Notes: generated by a model not told the origin, from the sequence alone. A stretch of DNA of 64,000 bases from Lepidodermella squamata (GCA_047495785.1 JBLDXI010000010.1:1302001-1366000), one strand, 5' to 3'. Shown: positions 43,945 to 57,479, counted from the first letter of the stretch. Program-made: numbers and translations.

Positions 43945-44767
43945 CGGTCGCAGCCTCTTGATAAAATAAGACTAGCTAAGAAGATTCTCGAGGCGAATCT
44001 AAGGCCATCTAATTAAAAAGCCACCTCAAGGTTTCTTCTATTCGATATTTTTTGTTCCAGTACCGCAATTGTTCTTAGTTGATTCTTTGGTTTTTCGAAT
44101 TGAAGAGGAGTGATATATTTTGGGCAACAATGATCAGGTATCAGGCATGAGCCAAGTGCTCATGCAGGATGATGGCTCTACAGACTTCGTGGGATGCAAG
44201 TCGAGCTTGAGAGAAAGTATCGATCGAGCCACGTACCCTTCAGATTTGAAGTTAACCGTGCAGACCGCAGCTAATGCAACTAAAGGCGAAGGCAGCGCTA
44301 CAGCAATAAACGCCTAAAATTCATAGATTCCGCCAGGGGTTAAGGGAATCTGACGTGGAAATAATCATGCATCATAAAACTGATGACCTAGTGATGAAAT
44401 GTCAAACTTAACTCTACTATTGACGTGATCCTAACTTATCCAGCGAATTATAGGGGTGTTGGGGTGTTGCACCCATTTTTTCGCACGAAAACTTTGAGGC
44501 CTATTTTCTCAGCAACCCTGATGAATATCAACCCCTTTCTTTTACCGTTCGACTCGTTAATAGATCTTGAGAGTGGCATCATAATCTCACCATGTTAAAA
44601 ATGTCACCAAACCACACTTTTCACTTATTTTCGGTCAAATCAGAATACTAACTGACGAACACGTCAGATCTAGCATCAAGAATGACCCGCGTGAAAGCGT
44701 CAGACTCGTTTAATTCGCAATTATTCAACAGGTGAAAATAATTTTCAAGTGATTCATTATATAGCAA
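43945..44767. other. Intergenic region between the GPCR and P2 genes
   Basis: No gene supported. 44641-44767 is related to the 3' flank of P1 (29184-29309), showing that the P1/P2 duplication included at least 120 bp beyond the stop codon. An open frame at 44120-44317 cannot be spliced to the GPCR in frame. Confidence 0.55.
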
Positions 44768-47700
44768 TCATGCAAAGTTGTTGTCAAGTCTATTGTCTGG
44801 CGATGGGATTTCTTGCATGAACTCTTCCATTGTTAGACCAGCAGTGTCATCAAACATTGAACGATTGCGGTTTTTTCGGCGCTGCAATCTACCAAGAATT
44901 AAATAATAACAATTTGTAACACAAACGAAGAATAGTTAACTTACCCTAAATACACAATTACGGCAATTGCTATCAAAAGCAGCCCGCCGAGAACGCCAGC
45001 AATTATAATGTAAGTCATGTCTTGAGGATCCTCCTGCGTTATTTTTTCAGTCGACAGTACAGCAGTGGTTTTCTCAGTCACAGGGTCTATCGATGGTTGG
45101 GTCGACATTCCAGAGGTTGATTGAGGAGGCTCGGTCGCTATGGGCGTTGTGATTACCTCCTGTTCAGTTGTGGTCGTTGATGAAGCTGTTGTGGTAGTTA
45201 TCTCTTCGGTTGTAACGGACGCACTAGTTGTGGCAGTAGTCGTAGTAGTAGTAATGGGAGTTGTCGTAGGTTCAGTAGCCGTAGTGGTAATTTTTGTGGT
45301 GGTAGTTGGTTCTGTAGTAGGCTGTGTGCTAGCGGGTGTCGTAGTAGTAGTACTAGTAGTAGTAGGCGCCGAGAGGCCTATTTTGTACTTGTATAGTATC
45401 CCAGAGTCACTATCGACTAGGAATATCCACCCATCACCTACAATCATTTGGCTCCACATCGAGTCTTTCGGAATCACGTTATCAGCCACAATGACGCTAT
45501 GATCAGCCTTGTTTATAGCTACCATACCACCCGACACCAATCCTAGGATGTAGTCACGTGTGACTATCATGGTCTTACCCTCGCCGTACTCCTTCAATGA
45601 GACGCTGTAATTGCTCTTCAACCATCCCAAATCTCGACTGTAGACGTCGATTGATTTTTCCAACGGAACGTACACACCTTCTGGAGCCAAACAAGGCATA
45701 GTTACTTCTTGTGTAGAATCCCTCGGGATATTGTTCGTAAACCAAGTGAAATATTTGCCTTCCGAAAAGAACGAGTAAGTTTCAAAATTCACCTTTAGCA
45801 CAACTGACGCTTTCTTATCGGATACAGGCAACCATGTTGTTGATAAATAATCGCTTCCAGAGTATTTCTTCAGCAAGGCCAGAGTTTTTGGATCCAGAAC
45901 AAACAATCCATCCGGCGCCGAGACGTACAAGCCAACCCCTTCCACCAGTGATAGCCCCAAGATTTCGTCGTGAGGGGATTGAGGGAAATTGAGATCCTGG
46001 CTAACGGCAACTCGCTCACCCGTTTCAACCTTGTAGGCATAAACTTTTTGTACCGCTGTGAAGTAGACAAGTCCCAAATCATCGCTAACAACGCCTCCAT
46101 ATTTTCCGTAGAACACAGCTTTCGGGCCAACTCCAGCGTCAACACTCCAAGCTATCGACAAATCCTGAGTTCGAATCGCGTGGAACATTATCCCGCGATT
46201 AACTGTTGAGCTTCTCGTGAAAATTAATGAATATTCTTTAGATAAGAAGGGCTGTGAAAATTTTCGAAGAGTGTCATCAGAAAGTTGAACAGGTTCTGCG
46301 AAAGTATCCGTTACACTTGAATACCGCCAAATGTAAGAATTGTCTATATCCATTAGGTACAAGTAGTCGTCGAAGAACAGTGGATCATGAACTGCGAACC
46401 TATCCCATTTGGGAATTGGAGTTTTAGCGACCTGGATGAAAGCATTCGCAGCGCTGAATCCTATTCCATAGTTGACGTAACGGGAATGGCCATGATCTCC
46501 ACCGACATTGACCCAATTCAAGTCAGCTGCATGAGGCTCATAGTTATCGAGCTCAAGTTTCACGAGTTGTGCCTGCTCGCCATCGACTAGATACAGGCTT
46601 TCATCGTCAGCAAACAAGTAGTCATTATCCAGGGTGCTTGGCGTGAGATCGTCCACCACTAAAGCTTCGCCGTTATTAGTTTCGTCGTAAACAGCTAACA
46701 AGCCGCCGGAAATAAGTGAAAATACCATATTTTGCGTAGCGATAGGACCATTCTTAGGGTAATAGTCAATTACGGGGTTGTATTTCTGCGTAAAAAGCGT
46801 ATTCTTCAATCTGCCGTCTTCTCGGTTCAACACCTTGATGACACTCCCTTCACTGATGTAGATGCTATCAGGAGACATAGCGACAGCACTATCCCGATCA
46901 CGAAGCTGATGGTAATTGACCGTAGCCCAGTTGAACGGTAGTTTGCGATCGCAGTATTTGTATTCTACCTGATCCTTCTCATGCCAATTCATTGTCACAA
47001 AACTGGAGCCACGTGACACAGGTAGCCACTCATTCCCAAGGTATGAAACTGAATCGACGCTATCTTGTTTCTCCCCAGTTTTCGCATCGATCGTAAAAGT
47101 GTAGCCATTTGAAGCGGCTATGATAGTGTTAGCATTCAGTATAGCCAGACCTAACACATCCCTATATGATATTTCGATCAAAGAGTGGGTATTGAAAACG
47201 TAGGCTCCGGTTTGAATGGAGAGAGCGTGAACTGCTAGTCCAACTGGGAAGTAAACCATGTCGTTTACATCGCTAACAACTCCTGGCATCGACACGTAAA
47301 ACTTATAGTCCTGATCGCTCGTCTCAGCTTTGATTTCCCATAACTTGACCATCGACATTGAATCAAAGGCGTACAAGACAACTCCGTCTTCCTTGTCGTA
47401 ACTGCTTGTGAAGATCAAGCCGTGCTTCAGAGATGCGAATGGCTGGGCATAGACTCGATTTTGAAATTGGCTCGGCGTTAGCGTCGCTTCAGTGGACAGG
47501 GTTTTTTTGTCTAATCGCCAGATTGTGCCGTCAGTTTTCGACATGACGAATATTTTCTCTCCAATGATCAATGGCTCGTGGGCTTCGAAAGAACGGCCTT
47601 GATTAAACACATGCCGAGCTACTACTGTAAACGAATTCTTTCGATCTGATGTAGGGTTGTCGATGTCTACATATCTCGAATGGCCATGATCTCCTCCTGA

Positions 47701-50700
47701 ATTCACCCAAGAGTACCCAGTTACCGGTTGCGGAGTAGTTGGGGCCGTTGTTTCCAACACGGCGGGAGTTGTAGTCGAGCTGGATGCAACTACTTTATAT
47801 TTTCTGAAGGTCCCGCCAATATCAAAGGTGTAGATGAATTCACGGTTTAGAAGAATGTGTGAACTCATGACGTCGCTGTTGAAAATGCCAGGAATATCAA
47901 TAGTTTTCTTTGTTCGCTTGTGGATTACTCGAAAGCCCTCGTCGATTAGCGCGAAAACGCAGTCGTTTGTTATCAAAGGTCCACGCTTTGCAAGTGTCAC
48001 GTCGTAGAAATAATTATCTAATTGAGCAAGATTTTGTCTGTCTAGCCTCGATAAAGAACCTCGCTCTGATATGTAAACGCCGTCAGGAGCAAGCGCTGCA
48101 TCCAAGGCTTCTGGCTGCAGAAAAGAAGTTGAAACCAAACCTGAACGAGATTTATCGCCATTTTTGTCAACAGTAATCCACTGGGTAACGTCGGGGATCG
48201 GGTTGACTTGAAATACTATAGCAAGATCGTCTACAGCTACTTGAAACGCAGAACTAGCCACGGCGTCTTCCAAATCATTCGATTTGAATTCTCCACTGAT
48301 AGCGTCAATTGCGATATATCCTGTTGGAACTGCAGCCAAAATCGAGGACCCATCTGCTGAAAGGGTAATGCTGTACACGGGACCTGTCGTTACGATATCA
48401 TCCGTAGTGAACTTGACCTGACCACTTGGTATATGAACGCATCTCACTCTTCGCCCTATTCGAAAATACACCAAGCCCAGGACTTCATTCACAGCGCCGC
48501 CGAATCTATCGTTCATATCAGTTTCTTCGAAAGGTTCAATATCGTAAACGGGCAGTTGCCATAAAGGCTCAAGATGCAAGAGGTCGATGGCATGAAGGGT
48601 TGTTGTCTTTTCAACGGAATGATAACTCCTTGAAAACATAAGTCCATAGGCCACAGATATGAACGGCTGAGAGTAATAGTTCAATATGCTGCTCTGATCG
48701 ATTGAAAAATCATCTTCAACGAAGTCTTTCTCGGAAATCTTGTAAACGGTGAAGCCGCGTTTTGCCATGATGTAGAAAACACCATTTACGAGGAGGGGTT
48801 CCCACATCTCATTTCCGGACCAGGCAGGACCGGTATAGACAGACTCAAGTTCCACAGATTCCAAATCATCACCGTAATGTAGGTCTCTGAATCGAGTATG
48901 GCCATGATCACCTCCAGAATTAACCCAGGGCAAGTCATTAGGTTGAAGCACCGGCGTCGTCATAGGAGTAATTTGAGTGCTTGTTGAATCTTCTCGGAAC
49001 AAAGTGTATCTCATCATCCTACCTCGAACATCGAATGCGTAGATGTATTCGCGATTCAATAAAATATGGCAGCCAGAAATTGAGTTCAGGAAAGCGTCTA
49101 TTACTTCGAAAACTTTCTTTGTTTTCTTGTTGATACCAGTGAACCCATTAGGAGTAAGGAAGAAGATGTATTCATTTGTTACAATCAGTTCACCTTTCGG
49201 CTTGATATGCTCTAACCGATAGAAATTATCGTTCATCATCGTGTACCTGTCGTAAACATAAACCACCCCATCATCCGCTACGTAAACTCCATCCGGAGTA
49301 ACAGCTGGTTCATGCTGGAAGGATAATCCTACTTTAGCGAGATCAAAGCTATCGCCAACGATGTACTCATTGTCTTGCGTTAGCGAGGAATAGGCAATTT
49401 CTTCTGGAACAGGATAAATTGTTGCGATGATCGAATAGGAATCACCGGCGAGTTGATATTCATCAGGTGAATCGGCCCAACCTCGCATGTACGAGTTCCC
49501 AAGCCTGCCTGTCAGCGCATCGATTTTCACAAAGCCACCTGAAATCGCAGCGAATAAAGTTGACCCGTCATTCGAGAGAGTTATGCTGAAAAATTGCCCA
49601 TATCTGGCGACTTCTTCGGTTGTGAAATTGATACTACCGCTAGCAATATTCAAGCAGCGAACACGATTCCCGATTTTGAAGTAAACAAGATCGAGTTCTT
49701 CGTTTACAGCTCCCCCGAACCGGTCAGTCAAATCAAAGAACAGATTAGGAGACAAGTCGCTGGCAGGGATTTTCCACAAATGCTCGAGGTTTTCCAGATG
49801 AATAGCATGGAGATACATAGCTTGAGCTTCAACGTGAAAACTTTTTGCAAAGAGCAAATCATGCTTCATTGAAATGAATGGCTGCGAATAGCTGTCTCGC
49901 ATTTCTGATTCAACGATTTTCGCATCACGATACTGCAAATCGGTTTCGGAATATTTCCACAACGCGAACGATTTTTTCGCCATTATGTAGATATTGGAGT
50001 TGAAGATGAGAGGTTCCCATATCTCAATGTATTCCCAGATATTACCAACGTTAACAAAATCTGCGAGTTGGAAAGCGTTGAAATCCCGGCCATAGTTGAA
50101 GTTTCGGTACCGAGTATGACCGGAATCGCCACCATTTGTCGTCCAGGGTAGATTATTCGGTATATTTGCTGGGGTTGTTGTGGGTGAAGTATCTTCGACA
50201 AATTCATATTTCGAGACTGTACCACGTTCATCGACTGCAAATAGGTAATTCTGATTAACAACGATGTGGCACCCAGAAACATCTATCGGAAACATATATC
50301 GATCCCCGAACACCTCTTTTGTTTTCAAATTCTGACAAGCAAAACCGCTTTTGACAAGGAAGCAGATGTAATTGTTGGTAACTATCGGTCCACTTTGAGG
50401 TTCAGAGCCATTCAGTCCATAAATAGCTGATTCTTTCATGGTTTTTCTGTCGTAGACATAAATTCGACCGTCCCTCGTGACGTAAACCTCGTTTGGAGTC
50501 ACGGCTGGCTGATTTGTCCTGGATAAACCACGATCCTTATATTCATCTGCAATCAATGCGTCGGAGCCTGCGTAAGAAGCCCAGGAAATTTTGTTTGGCG
50601 ATGGCGCGAAAGCGAAGGTGGTCGAGTAATCGTCTTCAACTAGCTCGAAGTCTTGGCCAATATCTGCCCAGTCAATAGTGAATGAATAGTCAAAGTCACC

Positions 50701-52587
50701 AGTATCTGCTTCTATCTTCCCAAAACCATTTGTTATAGCTGCTAGAACATAAGATCCGGAATTAGACATAGTTACGCCATAGACGGACGAATCCAAGTCC
50801 GGGATTGAAGATGAAACAAACTTTAAATCTCCAGTCAAAACGTTCAGGCATCGAACGACATTTCCGACGGAAAAGTATACGTAGCCAAGTTCATCATTAA
50901 CAGCGTCGCCATATTGCTCATAGAACGGTTTATATTGCGGAAGAGAAGGCCCTTCAACAAGCCACACGATTTGTAATTTATTCGCATCGATAGCGTAGAA
51001 GTGATATTTGTCGGTTATTAGATCGTAGCTTTTCGTGAAAATCATTTTGTATTTCTCAGACAAAAATGGCTGAGCAAAAAATGTCTGGTATACCACTGAT
51101 CCAGGCATGATCAGCATCTGCTCCAGATTTTCCTCGTCAAGCGCCACCAGCTTCAAATCTTGCTTCGACATGACATATATTTTCCCGTCGAAGATCAGTG
51201 GCTCAAAGGCTCCGCCAAAGTCTTCAAAATTGAGATCTGTTGTCGCAACTAAGTTGACTGCATTGAATCTATCGCTAGGATGCGTTATGTTTCGAAACCT
51301 CGTATGTCCATGATTGCCACCAGAGTTCGTCCACGGGATGTTGTTGGATTTCGGACCTCTGGTGCCCAAACCGTACTTGGAAACCGTACCCCGAATACTG
51401 TCAACGAGAAGGACGTAATCTTGGTTTATTGCGAAGAATGATTCTGTAACGTTGTGATCCATCGCATCGTCTATGTAAAACACATGCTCAGAATTTCTAT
51501 TGAGCGCCGCCACTCCGCCTGGTATCAACACGAAAATGAAGTCCTGCGTCAGTATCGGAGCACTCTGAGTCTTAAGGTTGGGGAAGAAATGGAAATCCGG
51601 GCTGTCGTCTGGCTCTTCTTGATGAATTTTGAAGACAGAGTTTTCGCCTGAGAGGGCGTAAATTCCATTTGGAGTCACCGATGGTGCTAATGAGTGAACC
51701 GGCCTGTATTCAGCATTGAAGCTGACGATTTGCGACATCCAGTCTTCATCTAGCCCAGTTCCAGCGTAAAACACACTATTTTCACCAGCCCATAGAGTGA
51801 CAGTCACTTCCAAGCTATCAATTGCAGGGGCCCAGTCCTCTCCTTGAACCGCGAAGGCATTGTGAAGTTTAGTTCCATTATCAACCACTTCTCCAGTCAT
51901 TGCGTTCAGTTCGAAACAACCTCTTGGAATCGCAGCAACAAGAATCCCCTGCCTTAAAGCCAGACCCATGATTGGCGAGTTGAGAAACGGCTCCACGGCT
52001 AAATCCCCCGTAGTGAATTTAGTCTCTCCAGTATTAGCGACCAGAGCTCTGATTTTTGTGCCGACTTGGAAGTAAACCAGACTGAAGACGTCGCTCTCTG
52101 CCCCACTGAATCTGCCCTTGAATTCACCAGATAGATCATCAGCTATTACGGTCCAGGAAAACCCATCAGGTCCAAGAGCTAAAGCGTGGAACTCTATTCC
52201 AGTTGTTGGGTGATAGCTTTTCGTGAAAATGGTGTTCATACGAGCGGAAATGAAGGCCTGGCCGCACTGTCGACCGGTTTCAGCTGTGAAAGTTAACCTT
52301 TCGTCGAAGGATAGATCTTGCTCGTTTAACACCCAAACATATCCGGATTCCTTTGCTGTGATATAAATTTTGCCGTTGTATATCAAAGGCTCCCATAACT
52401 GCTCACTGTTCCAGTGGTCGAGTTGTATTTTTTCTTTGAGAATGAAAGAGTCGATGGTGCCATCGAATGAGTAGTCGCGATAGCGGGAATGGCTTGAATC
52501 TCCGCCTGTGTTCAACCAAGGCTCATCCCATGCCCTTGAAAATTGAGCAATCGAAGCAATAACAGCTAGTAAGATAGCAATCCTCAT
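44768..52587 (-). CDS. Giant six-propeller, mucin-stalked type I membrane protein (P2)
   Basis: Exons 52587-44945 and 44888-44768 give 2,587 residues. I start at MRIAILLAVIASIAQFSRA (52587), matching P1, and not at the in-frame ATG 60 bp upstream (52647). Six modules begin near residues 22, 416, 812, 1219, 1629 and 2027 with W-x-N-x-G-G-D/N-x-x-H-S/T-R-Y/F. Compared with P1, the first module is extra and the fourth P1 module is absent. The Thr-rich stalk is near 2402-2509, the membrane helix (MTYIIIAGVLGGLLLIAIAVIVYLG) near 2522-2547, and a second-exon tail contains RSMFDDTAGLTMEEFMQE. Part of modules 3-4 is almost identical to P1. Likely a cell-surface protein of the same unknown function as P1. 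Confidence 0.85.
45060..45380 (-). repeat. Thr-rich mucin-like stalk coding region of P2
   Basis: ACT/ACA/ACC codon repeats encode a threonine-dominated stretch between the sixth module and the membrane helix. Its length differs slightly from that in P1, consistent with repeat slippage. The opposite-strand valine-rich frame is an artefact. Confidence 0.85.
48870..49735 (-). repeat. P1/P2 high-identity tract, probable gene conversion
   Basis: This stretch of P2 matches 34625-35500 of P1 almost base for base, including the inter-module linker with TTPVLQPNDLPW. Sequence on either side in both genes is clearly more diverged (for example the residues after DDLESVEL). See findings. Confidence 0.75.
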
Positions 52588-52652
52588 AGCACTTAGCAAA
52601 AAAATAAGTGAAAATAGTCCAGTTAACCTACATTTGCCTGCAACCATTCTCT

Positions 52653-52661
52653 GATAAGATA
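52653..52661 (-). promoter_or_regulatory. GATAAGATA element upstream of P2
   Basis: GATAAGATA on the plus strand, TATCTTATC in gene orientation, 66 bp before the ATG at 52587. Same sequence, orientation and approximate distance as in P1 (73 bp) and gene X (91 bp). Confidence 0.5.
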
Positions 52662-52933
52662 ACGAATCCTCACGATGGCTATGAATAGCAGAAAATATTA
52701 TTCAAAGCGCAAATAAATGGCGCTTCGTATCAAAATGAACCAAGCTTTGAATGTCGGCCAAAATGTAAACGACCGTTTCGAGGATACGCCCTAAAGTTTG
52801 TTTTCTCGGTTGTCGTGTGTGTCGCGAGTGTCTCATCGCGGGCGACAAACGTTGCTAAGCCCCTCAAGGATAAAATATTTCGCAAATAATCTTGTTTCAC
52901 CATAGAACCAACAAATCAAAGTCTACATTGTGA

Positions 52934-52939
52934 TTTATT
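52934..52939 (-). terminator. AATAAA signal of gene X
   Basis: TTTATT on the plus strand, 42 nt beyond the minus-strand stop codon at 52982-52984. Confidence 0.5.
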
Positions 52940-52981
52940 TCATATTAAAAGTTCCAATAAATCAATTAGGAGCTTTTGGCA

Positions 52982-55803
52982 TTAGGCTGTGGGATCTCGT
53001 CCCATTTCTTCCATTATTAGGCCATTATTATCGTTAGAACTTGAAAGTTTGCACCAACCCCTTGGTTTAGCGAATCTGGGAAACATAAAAAAAATCATGT
53101 ATGTCAAGCCATATAGTTTTAGAATTCAAGACTTACCCGAGATAAACATTCGCAGCCAAAGATAATAAGAGAAAAACGCCAAGAATACTCCCAGTTATAA
53201 CAAGAGCTGTTTCAAGGTCGTCTTTGTTAGTTTCCTGCGTCGTAAGCCCTTCACTCAGAGTTGTAGTTCGTTCTGACGAAACTTCATCCTGCGCTGTTGT
53301 TGATAGTAATAAATCAGTTGTTGATCCATCAGTAGTCGAAGTGGGCGAATCGGTGGAGACAGCGGGTGTTGATGTTGTTTCATTCGACCTCAAATAGTAC
53401 TTGAGCAATGTTCCAGATTTGCTGTCAACCAAGTAAAACGCATGCCCATAACTAGGATCATCGACCAAAATCAAGTGGCTGTGGGTCAAATCCTGGGATA
53501 TAGCGGTGTTAAGATATATCATGTCTGAGCCCAACTTGCTGATGGCCAAAATACCGCCCGGAATCATACTTACAAGGTAATCTTTGGTTACAATCAATAT
53601 ATTAGAAATTTTATCATTATCCAGATTCACACTGGCTTTAGTGATACGTCTACCCCAATCACGGCCAAAAGCGCTAATCGATGTCTTAGTCGGGATGTAA
53701 ACAGCATCAGGAGCTATGCAAGGCAGGATCAAGTCTTGCTCTTGATCTTTGACTTGACTAGTACTCCACGAGTAATACGGCCCCAACGAATGAAATTGAG
53801 CATATCCGTTGTAAATCGATATCCATATCGCCGACTTCTGATCAGCGACCGGCGCCCAGTTGAATAACTGATCACCTGTTTGCTTGGCAGAGTCCAAAAT
53901 CGATAAGGTTCTAAGATCCAACATGAAAATTCCTGTGGGTACAGAAACGTATAGCCCAACATTTTCAACCAAGGACAAGCCGAGAATGGAGTCGGTTGGT
54001 GAGTTTAGGGTGTACAATGCCTCACTCTCAGCTACAAACTTTCCAGAGTCGATTTTGTAAGCTTGAACTGTTTGTTTTGTTTGAAAATAGACTAGACCTA
54101 GGTTGTCGCTCACTACACCACCGAAGTTAACGTAGAAAACACTGACTGTTGCATTTTCAGCCGGAACTCGCCAACTATCAGACAGATCGGCTGCTTTCAC
54201 TACATGGTACATGAGCCCAGTAGAGGCGTGGTAGCTTCTTGTGAACAACAGGCCACTTTTGGCAGAAACAAATGGCTGAGAATAAAGGCGATTCTTCTCA
54301 ACGAAGATTTGTTTCCGCTGAACTAGGTCCAGTGTCTCCGCAGAGTACTGCCAAATGTAGCCATCCGTGTAATGCATGAGATAAATGAACCCATTCCAAA
54401 CTATTGGCTCAAATAGGTAGATTTTGTCGAAGAATTCAATATTCGCGCCAGCAATTTGTATGAATTCGTTTTTATTACTTCCTAACGCTACGTCTCGATA
54501 GCAGGAGTGACCATGATCCCCTCCGAAATTCAACCACTCGGATGTTCCAGAGTTCGGCTCATATGAACCCAACTTCAGTTGGATCAACTGGGCCTCATTG
54601 CTGTCAACAACATACAAATGATTGTCATCCATGATCAAATAGGCATCAGTGACGTTCTCTGCCATCAAATTTTCACTTAGCAGATAGCTTGCGCCTGCTT
54701 CTTGGTAAAACCCGGCAACCCCACCTGGTACCAATGAAAAAATACTGTTCTTTGTCGAAATGGGCCCATTTTTCGGGGTAATTGGATGCGAGTCATAGAC
54801 GACTTTCACAGCTCCATCACTTCTGCCTAAACCATAGATTGATTTCCCCCAATTGGTGTAAAGTAAATCTTGAGATAGGGATGGAGTCACATCTCGAAGG
54901 TCTTGCGTTGGATATTCTTGTGATAACCAGCTGGGACCATTTAATTCGATATAATTGTATCTCAACTGGTTGAATCGTGTCCAGTAGGAGGAAACGTGAG
55001 CCTTACTATCAGAAACCGGTTGCCACTCAAGGCCAGGTAGGAACTCATTGTTGAAAGTGCAATCTTGAACAAAAACACCCGTTCTAGCATCTATCAGACA
55101 AAAGCCTTGTTTTATCGAGACAACTAGCTGAGTTTCTCCCATCAAAGCGATTCCTAAGGCTTGGCTACCAAAATCTCTTGTTGTGAATACGTAATTTCCA
55201 GTAGTCGAGTTCAAAGCATGGATCTGAGCCCCTGCTGGAAAGTAAACCAAGCCATTTGCATCACTTACAACGCCTGGAAGTCGCTCGTAAAATATTCCCA
55301 TCGATTCCGTCAGTTTCGCTTTAGTTAACCAGGCATAGTGAAGACTTTCAGTATCTATCGCATAGAAAATCAGGCCATCTTTCTCGTTGTAACTTCTTGT
55401 GAATATCAAGCCGTTAGCTTCGGACGCAAATGGTTGAGCGTAGAGATAATTACTTGCTGGGTTAGGAATTGAAACGTCGAGTAAGCTAAGACCTTCTTTA
55501 CGTTTAGCACGCCACATTTCAGACGTTTCTCTGGCGAAAATGAAAATGTGCCCGTTTAAAATCAACGGCTCGTGGAGAAGAATTGGCTTGCCAGCACTGA
55601 ACTCTTCTCGGGCAGTCATAATGAATGTGTTCTTCTCCAAAGGCATAGACAAGTCGAGGTATCTTGTATGCCCGTGGTTTCCGCCAGAATTCAGCCAATT
55701 GAACGCTTTGGGATCTTTATTGGCAAGCTTATATTGCAGGATTCTTCCTCGGCTGTCGAAAGCTAAGATGTTGTCACGGTTTAGCAAAATGTAGCACCCG
55801 GAC
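52982..55803 (-). CDS. Gene X, block 3 of 3: C-terminal part of a three-propeller membrane protein
   Basis: Exons 55803-53137 and 53075-52982. The block opens inside a module (GCYILLNRDNILAFDSRGRI), holds two full modules (starts FNWLNSGGNHGH and SEWLNFGGDHGH), a short Thr/Ser stalk, a membrane helix (TALVITGSILGVFLLLSLAANVYLG) and a divergent tail on its own exon (FAKPRGWCK...GLIMEEMGRD). An apparent ATG at 55826 lies in the transposon footprint and is not the start. Its 5' end is an 8-bp duplication ACCCGGAC at 55796-55803, which matches the end of block 2 at 59681. Joined to blocks 1 and 2 it gives one 1,306-residue frame. Confidence 0.85.
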
Positions 55804-55834
55804 CATAGACAATGATGTACCATCATTGTCTATG
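55804..55834. mobile_element. 31-bp P-type excision footprint, breakpoint A
   Basis: CATAGACAATGATG, then TAC, then the inverse CATCATTGTCTATG: only the outermost 14 bp of each element terminus remain. Left flank duplication is ACCCGGAC (gene X), right flank GTTGACGC (gene Y); they do not match each other, so the two flanks come from different insertion sites. Confidence 0.88.
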
Positions 55835-57412
55835 GTTGACGCTTTCTACATCGAACGAATATCATACAGATGATAGTCGCGTCTACGCTCAACCTGTCAT
55901 TTCAAGCCGATATGGAATTATTTTCACGAGAAGCTTCCACACTAATGGTGAAGATATAATCATCCACGCTCTTAGTACTGTTGACTTACAGCTGATATGG
56001 AATGTTTCGGAACCAGTCAGTATGAATTCGGCCTTCAATAGCGATATCGGTGGGGTGGTTTGCGATGCTTGTGGGTTGGTTTACTTTCAGTCGACCACTT
56101 TTATCAAAGCCTATAAAATTTTAACGGGAGAGCTGTACTTGAATGTTAGCTACTTCCATGAACCTATAGTTGGGCTCTCCCTAGTTGACGATAGTAAACT
56201 TCACGTCTCCACACTCAAAATGTACCAAGTATTAGACGCTACGACCTTAGAGCTCCTCGATTACTCGACGTTCAACGATAATGATTTCGAGAACTGGGTG
56301 CCGATAGCTGACCAAAAATCAGTGATAAGGACTCGAGTGAAATCGCAGTCTCTAACTTTCACATCCAAGGGGAAGTATCTTGATTGGACAACGGCTGAGA
56401 TAGACGCATTCAGCGTACCTTATGTCCCACCTTCTTTGGCCCCAGATGGAGTATACATCGCAAAAAGATCATCAATTGATGTGTACAGTCGTGATTTTGG
56501 GAAAGTCAAAAACATACCACTTGATGGGCTGGCACTCCAACACAGTGTTATAGTGACAAGGAACTATGTCCTTAGTATGATAGGCGGGGGCATGGTTGCT
56601 GTGAATAGGGCGGATTCAACTCGGATTGAAATAGTGACCAACAGTAGGCCGCAAGGTAATGAAGACAGTCATATGGTGTTAGTTCGGGACGTAACTTACG
56701 GGCATGCCATATACTATGTCGACAGGGAATCCGGGAAACTAAGCAAGTATTACCTGGGCGTCAAAACCCCCGATGAAACAACAACTCAAGAAGTAACGAC
56801 TCCTCAGGTTATTGAAACCACAACTACTGTCGAAACAACAACAATGGAGTTGACTACTTCAAAGCCTGTAACAACTCCAAAGCAAGGGGAAACTACGACG
56901 ACAACTCCAGCATACGTGTCAACAGCCGAACCTACTACTACAACCTCGACAGCGCCTGTTACGACCCCAGAAGCCGAAGTAACTACCACTTCAACCGGTG
57001 CTGAAACTACAACAACTTCAAAATATGAACCAACAACCGAACCTTCCACTCCTGCTGGGATCGAGACGACAACAGAGGAGAAGACTACCAGTGCTCCTAC
57101 CACAGAAGGTCCAACTGAGAAGCCAACAACTGAGAGGAATGACTCAGAAGAGCCAGACATCACTCTAGCGGCTATTGCTGGAGTTCTTGGGGGTGTTTTG
57201 CTGTTCTCAGTGCTTGGAAACGTGTTAATGGGGTAAGATCAAATTGAATTTCAGCAAATACATCCTCTGTAACACATCTTTTTGCCAGGCTAAAACTGTA
57301 CCGCAAACCTCGAGAACGCTCAATGTTCGATGACAATGTCGGTCTAACAATGGAAGACTTCTTACAAGAAACGGGGCCGCCTGTTACTGGTAACATTGAT
57401 GATACACCTTGA
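55835..57412 (+). CDS. Gene Y, C-terminal block (last module, stalk, membrane helix, tail)
   Basis: Exons 55835-57232 and 57289-57412. The frame begins in mid-module (TLSTSNEYHTDD, then SRVYAQPVISS), completes the last propeller-like module, then a Thr-rich stalk (about 56770-57140), a membrane helix (ITLAAIAGVLGGVLLFSVLGNVLMG) and a tail on its own exon with RSMFDDNVGLTMEDFLQE. The apparent start at 55812 lies in the footprint. GTTGACGC at 55835-55842 equals the minus-strand end of the block at 62383-62390; joined there, the sequence reads on without a frameshift. This block is inverted relative to the other family members. Confidence 0.85.
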
Positions 57413-57434
57413 AACTAAATTCCGTTGAGATCCA

Positions 57435-57440
57435 AATAAA
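57435..57440 (+). terminator. AATAAA signal of gene Y
   Basis: AATAAA 22 nt after the TGA at 57410-57412. It faces the minus-strand AATAAA of the convergent neighbour only 34 bp away. Confidence 0.6.
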
Positions 57441-57473
57441 ACAAGTTGAATATCATTTTTGTATCTTATATCT

Positions 57474-57479
57474 TTTATT
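57474..57479 (-). terminator. AATAAA signal of the four-helix membrane protein gene
   Basis: TTTATT on the plus strand, about 93 nt beyond the stop codon at 57572-57574. Confidence 0.5.

Noticed and set aside
44120-44317. Open frame downstream of the GPCR as a possible cytosolic tail exon
   Set aside because: The frame is preceded by an in-frame TGA with no acceptor AG between, so it cannot be joined to the receptor.
55812-55842. Apparent start codons of the frames leaving breakpoint A in both directions
   Set aside because: Both ATGs lie in or next to the transposon footprint; the real starts are at 59394 (gene X) and beyond the window (gene Y).
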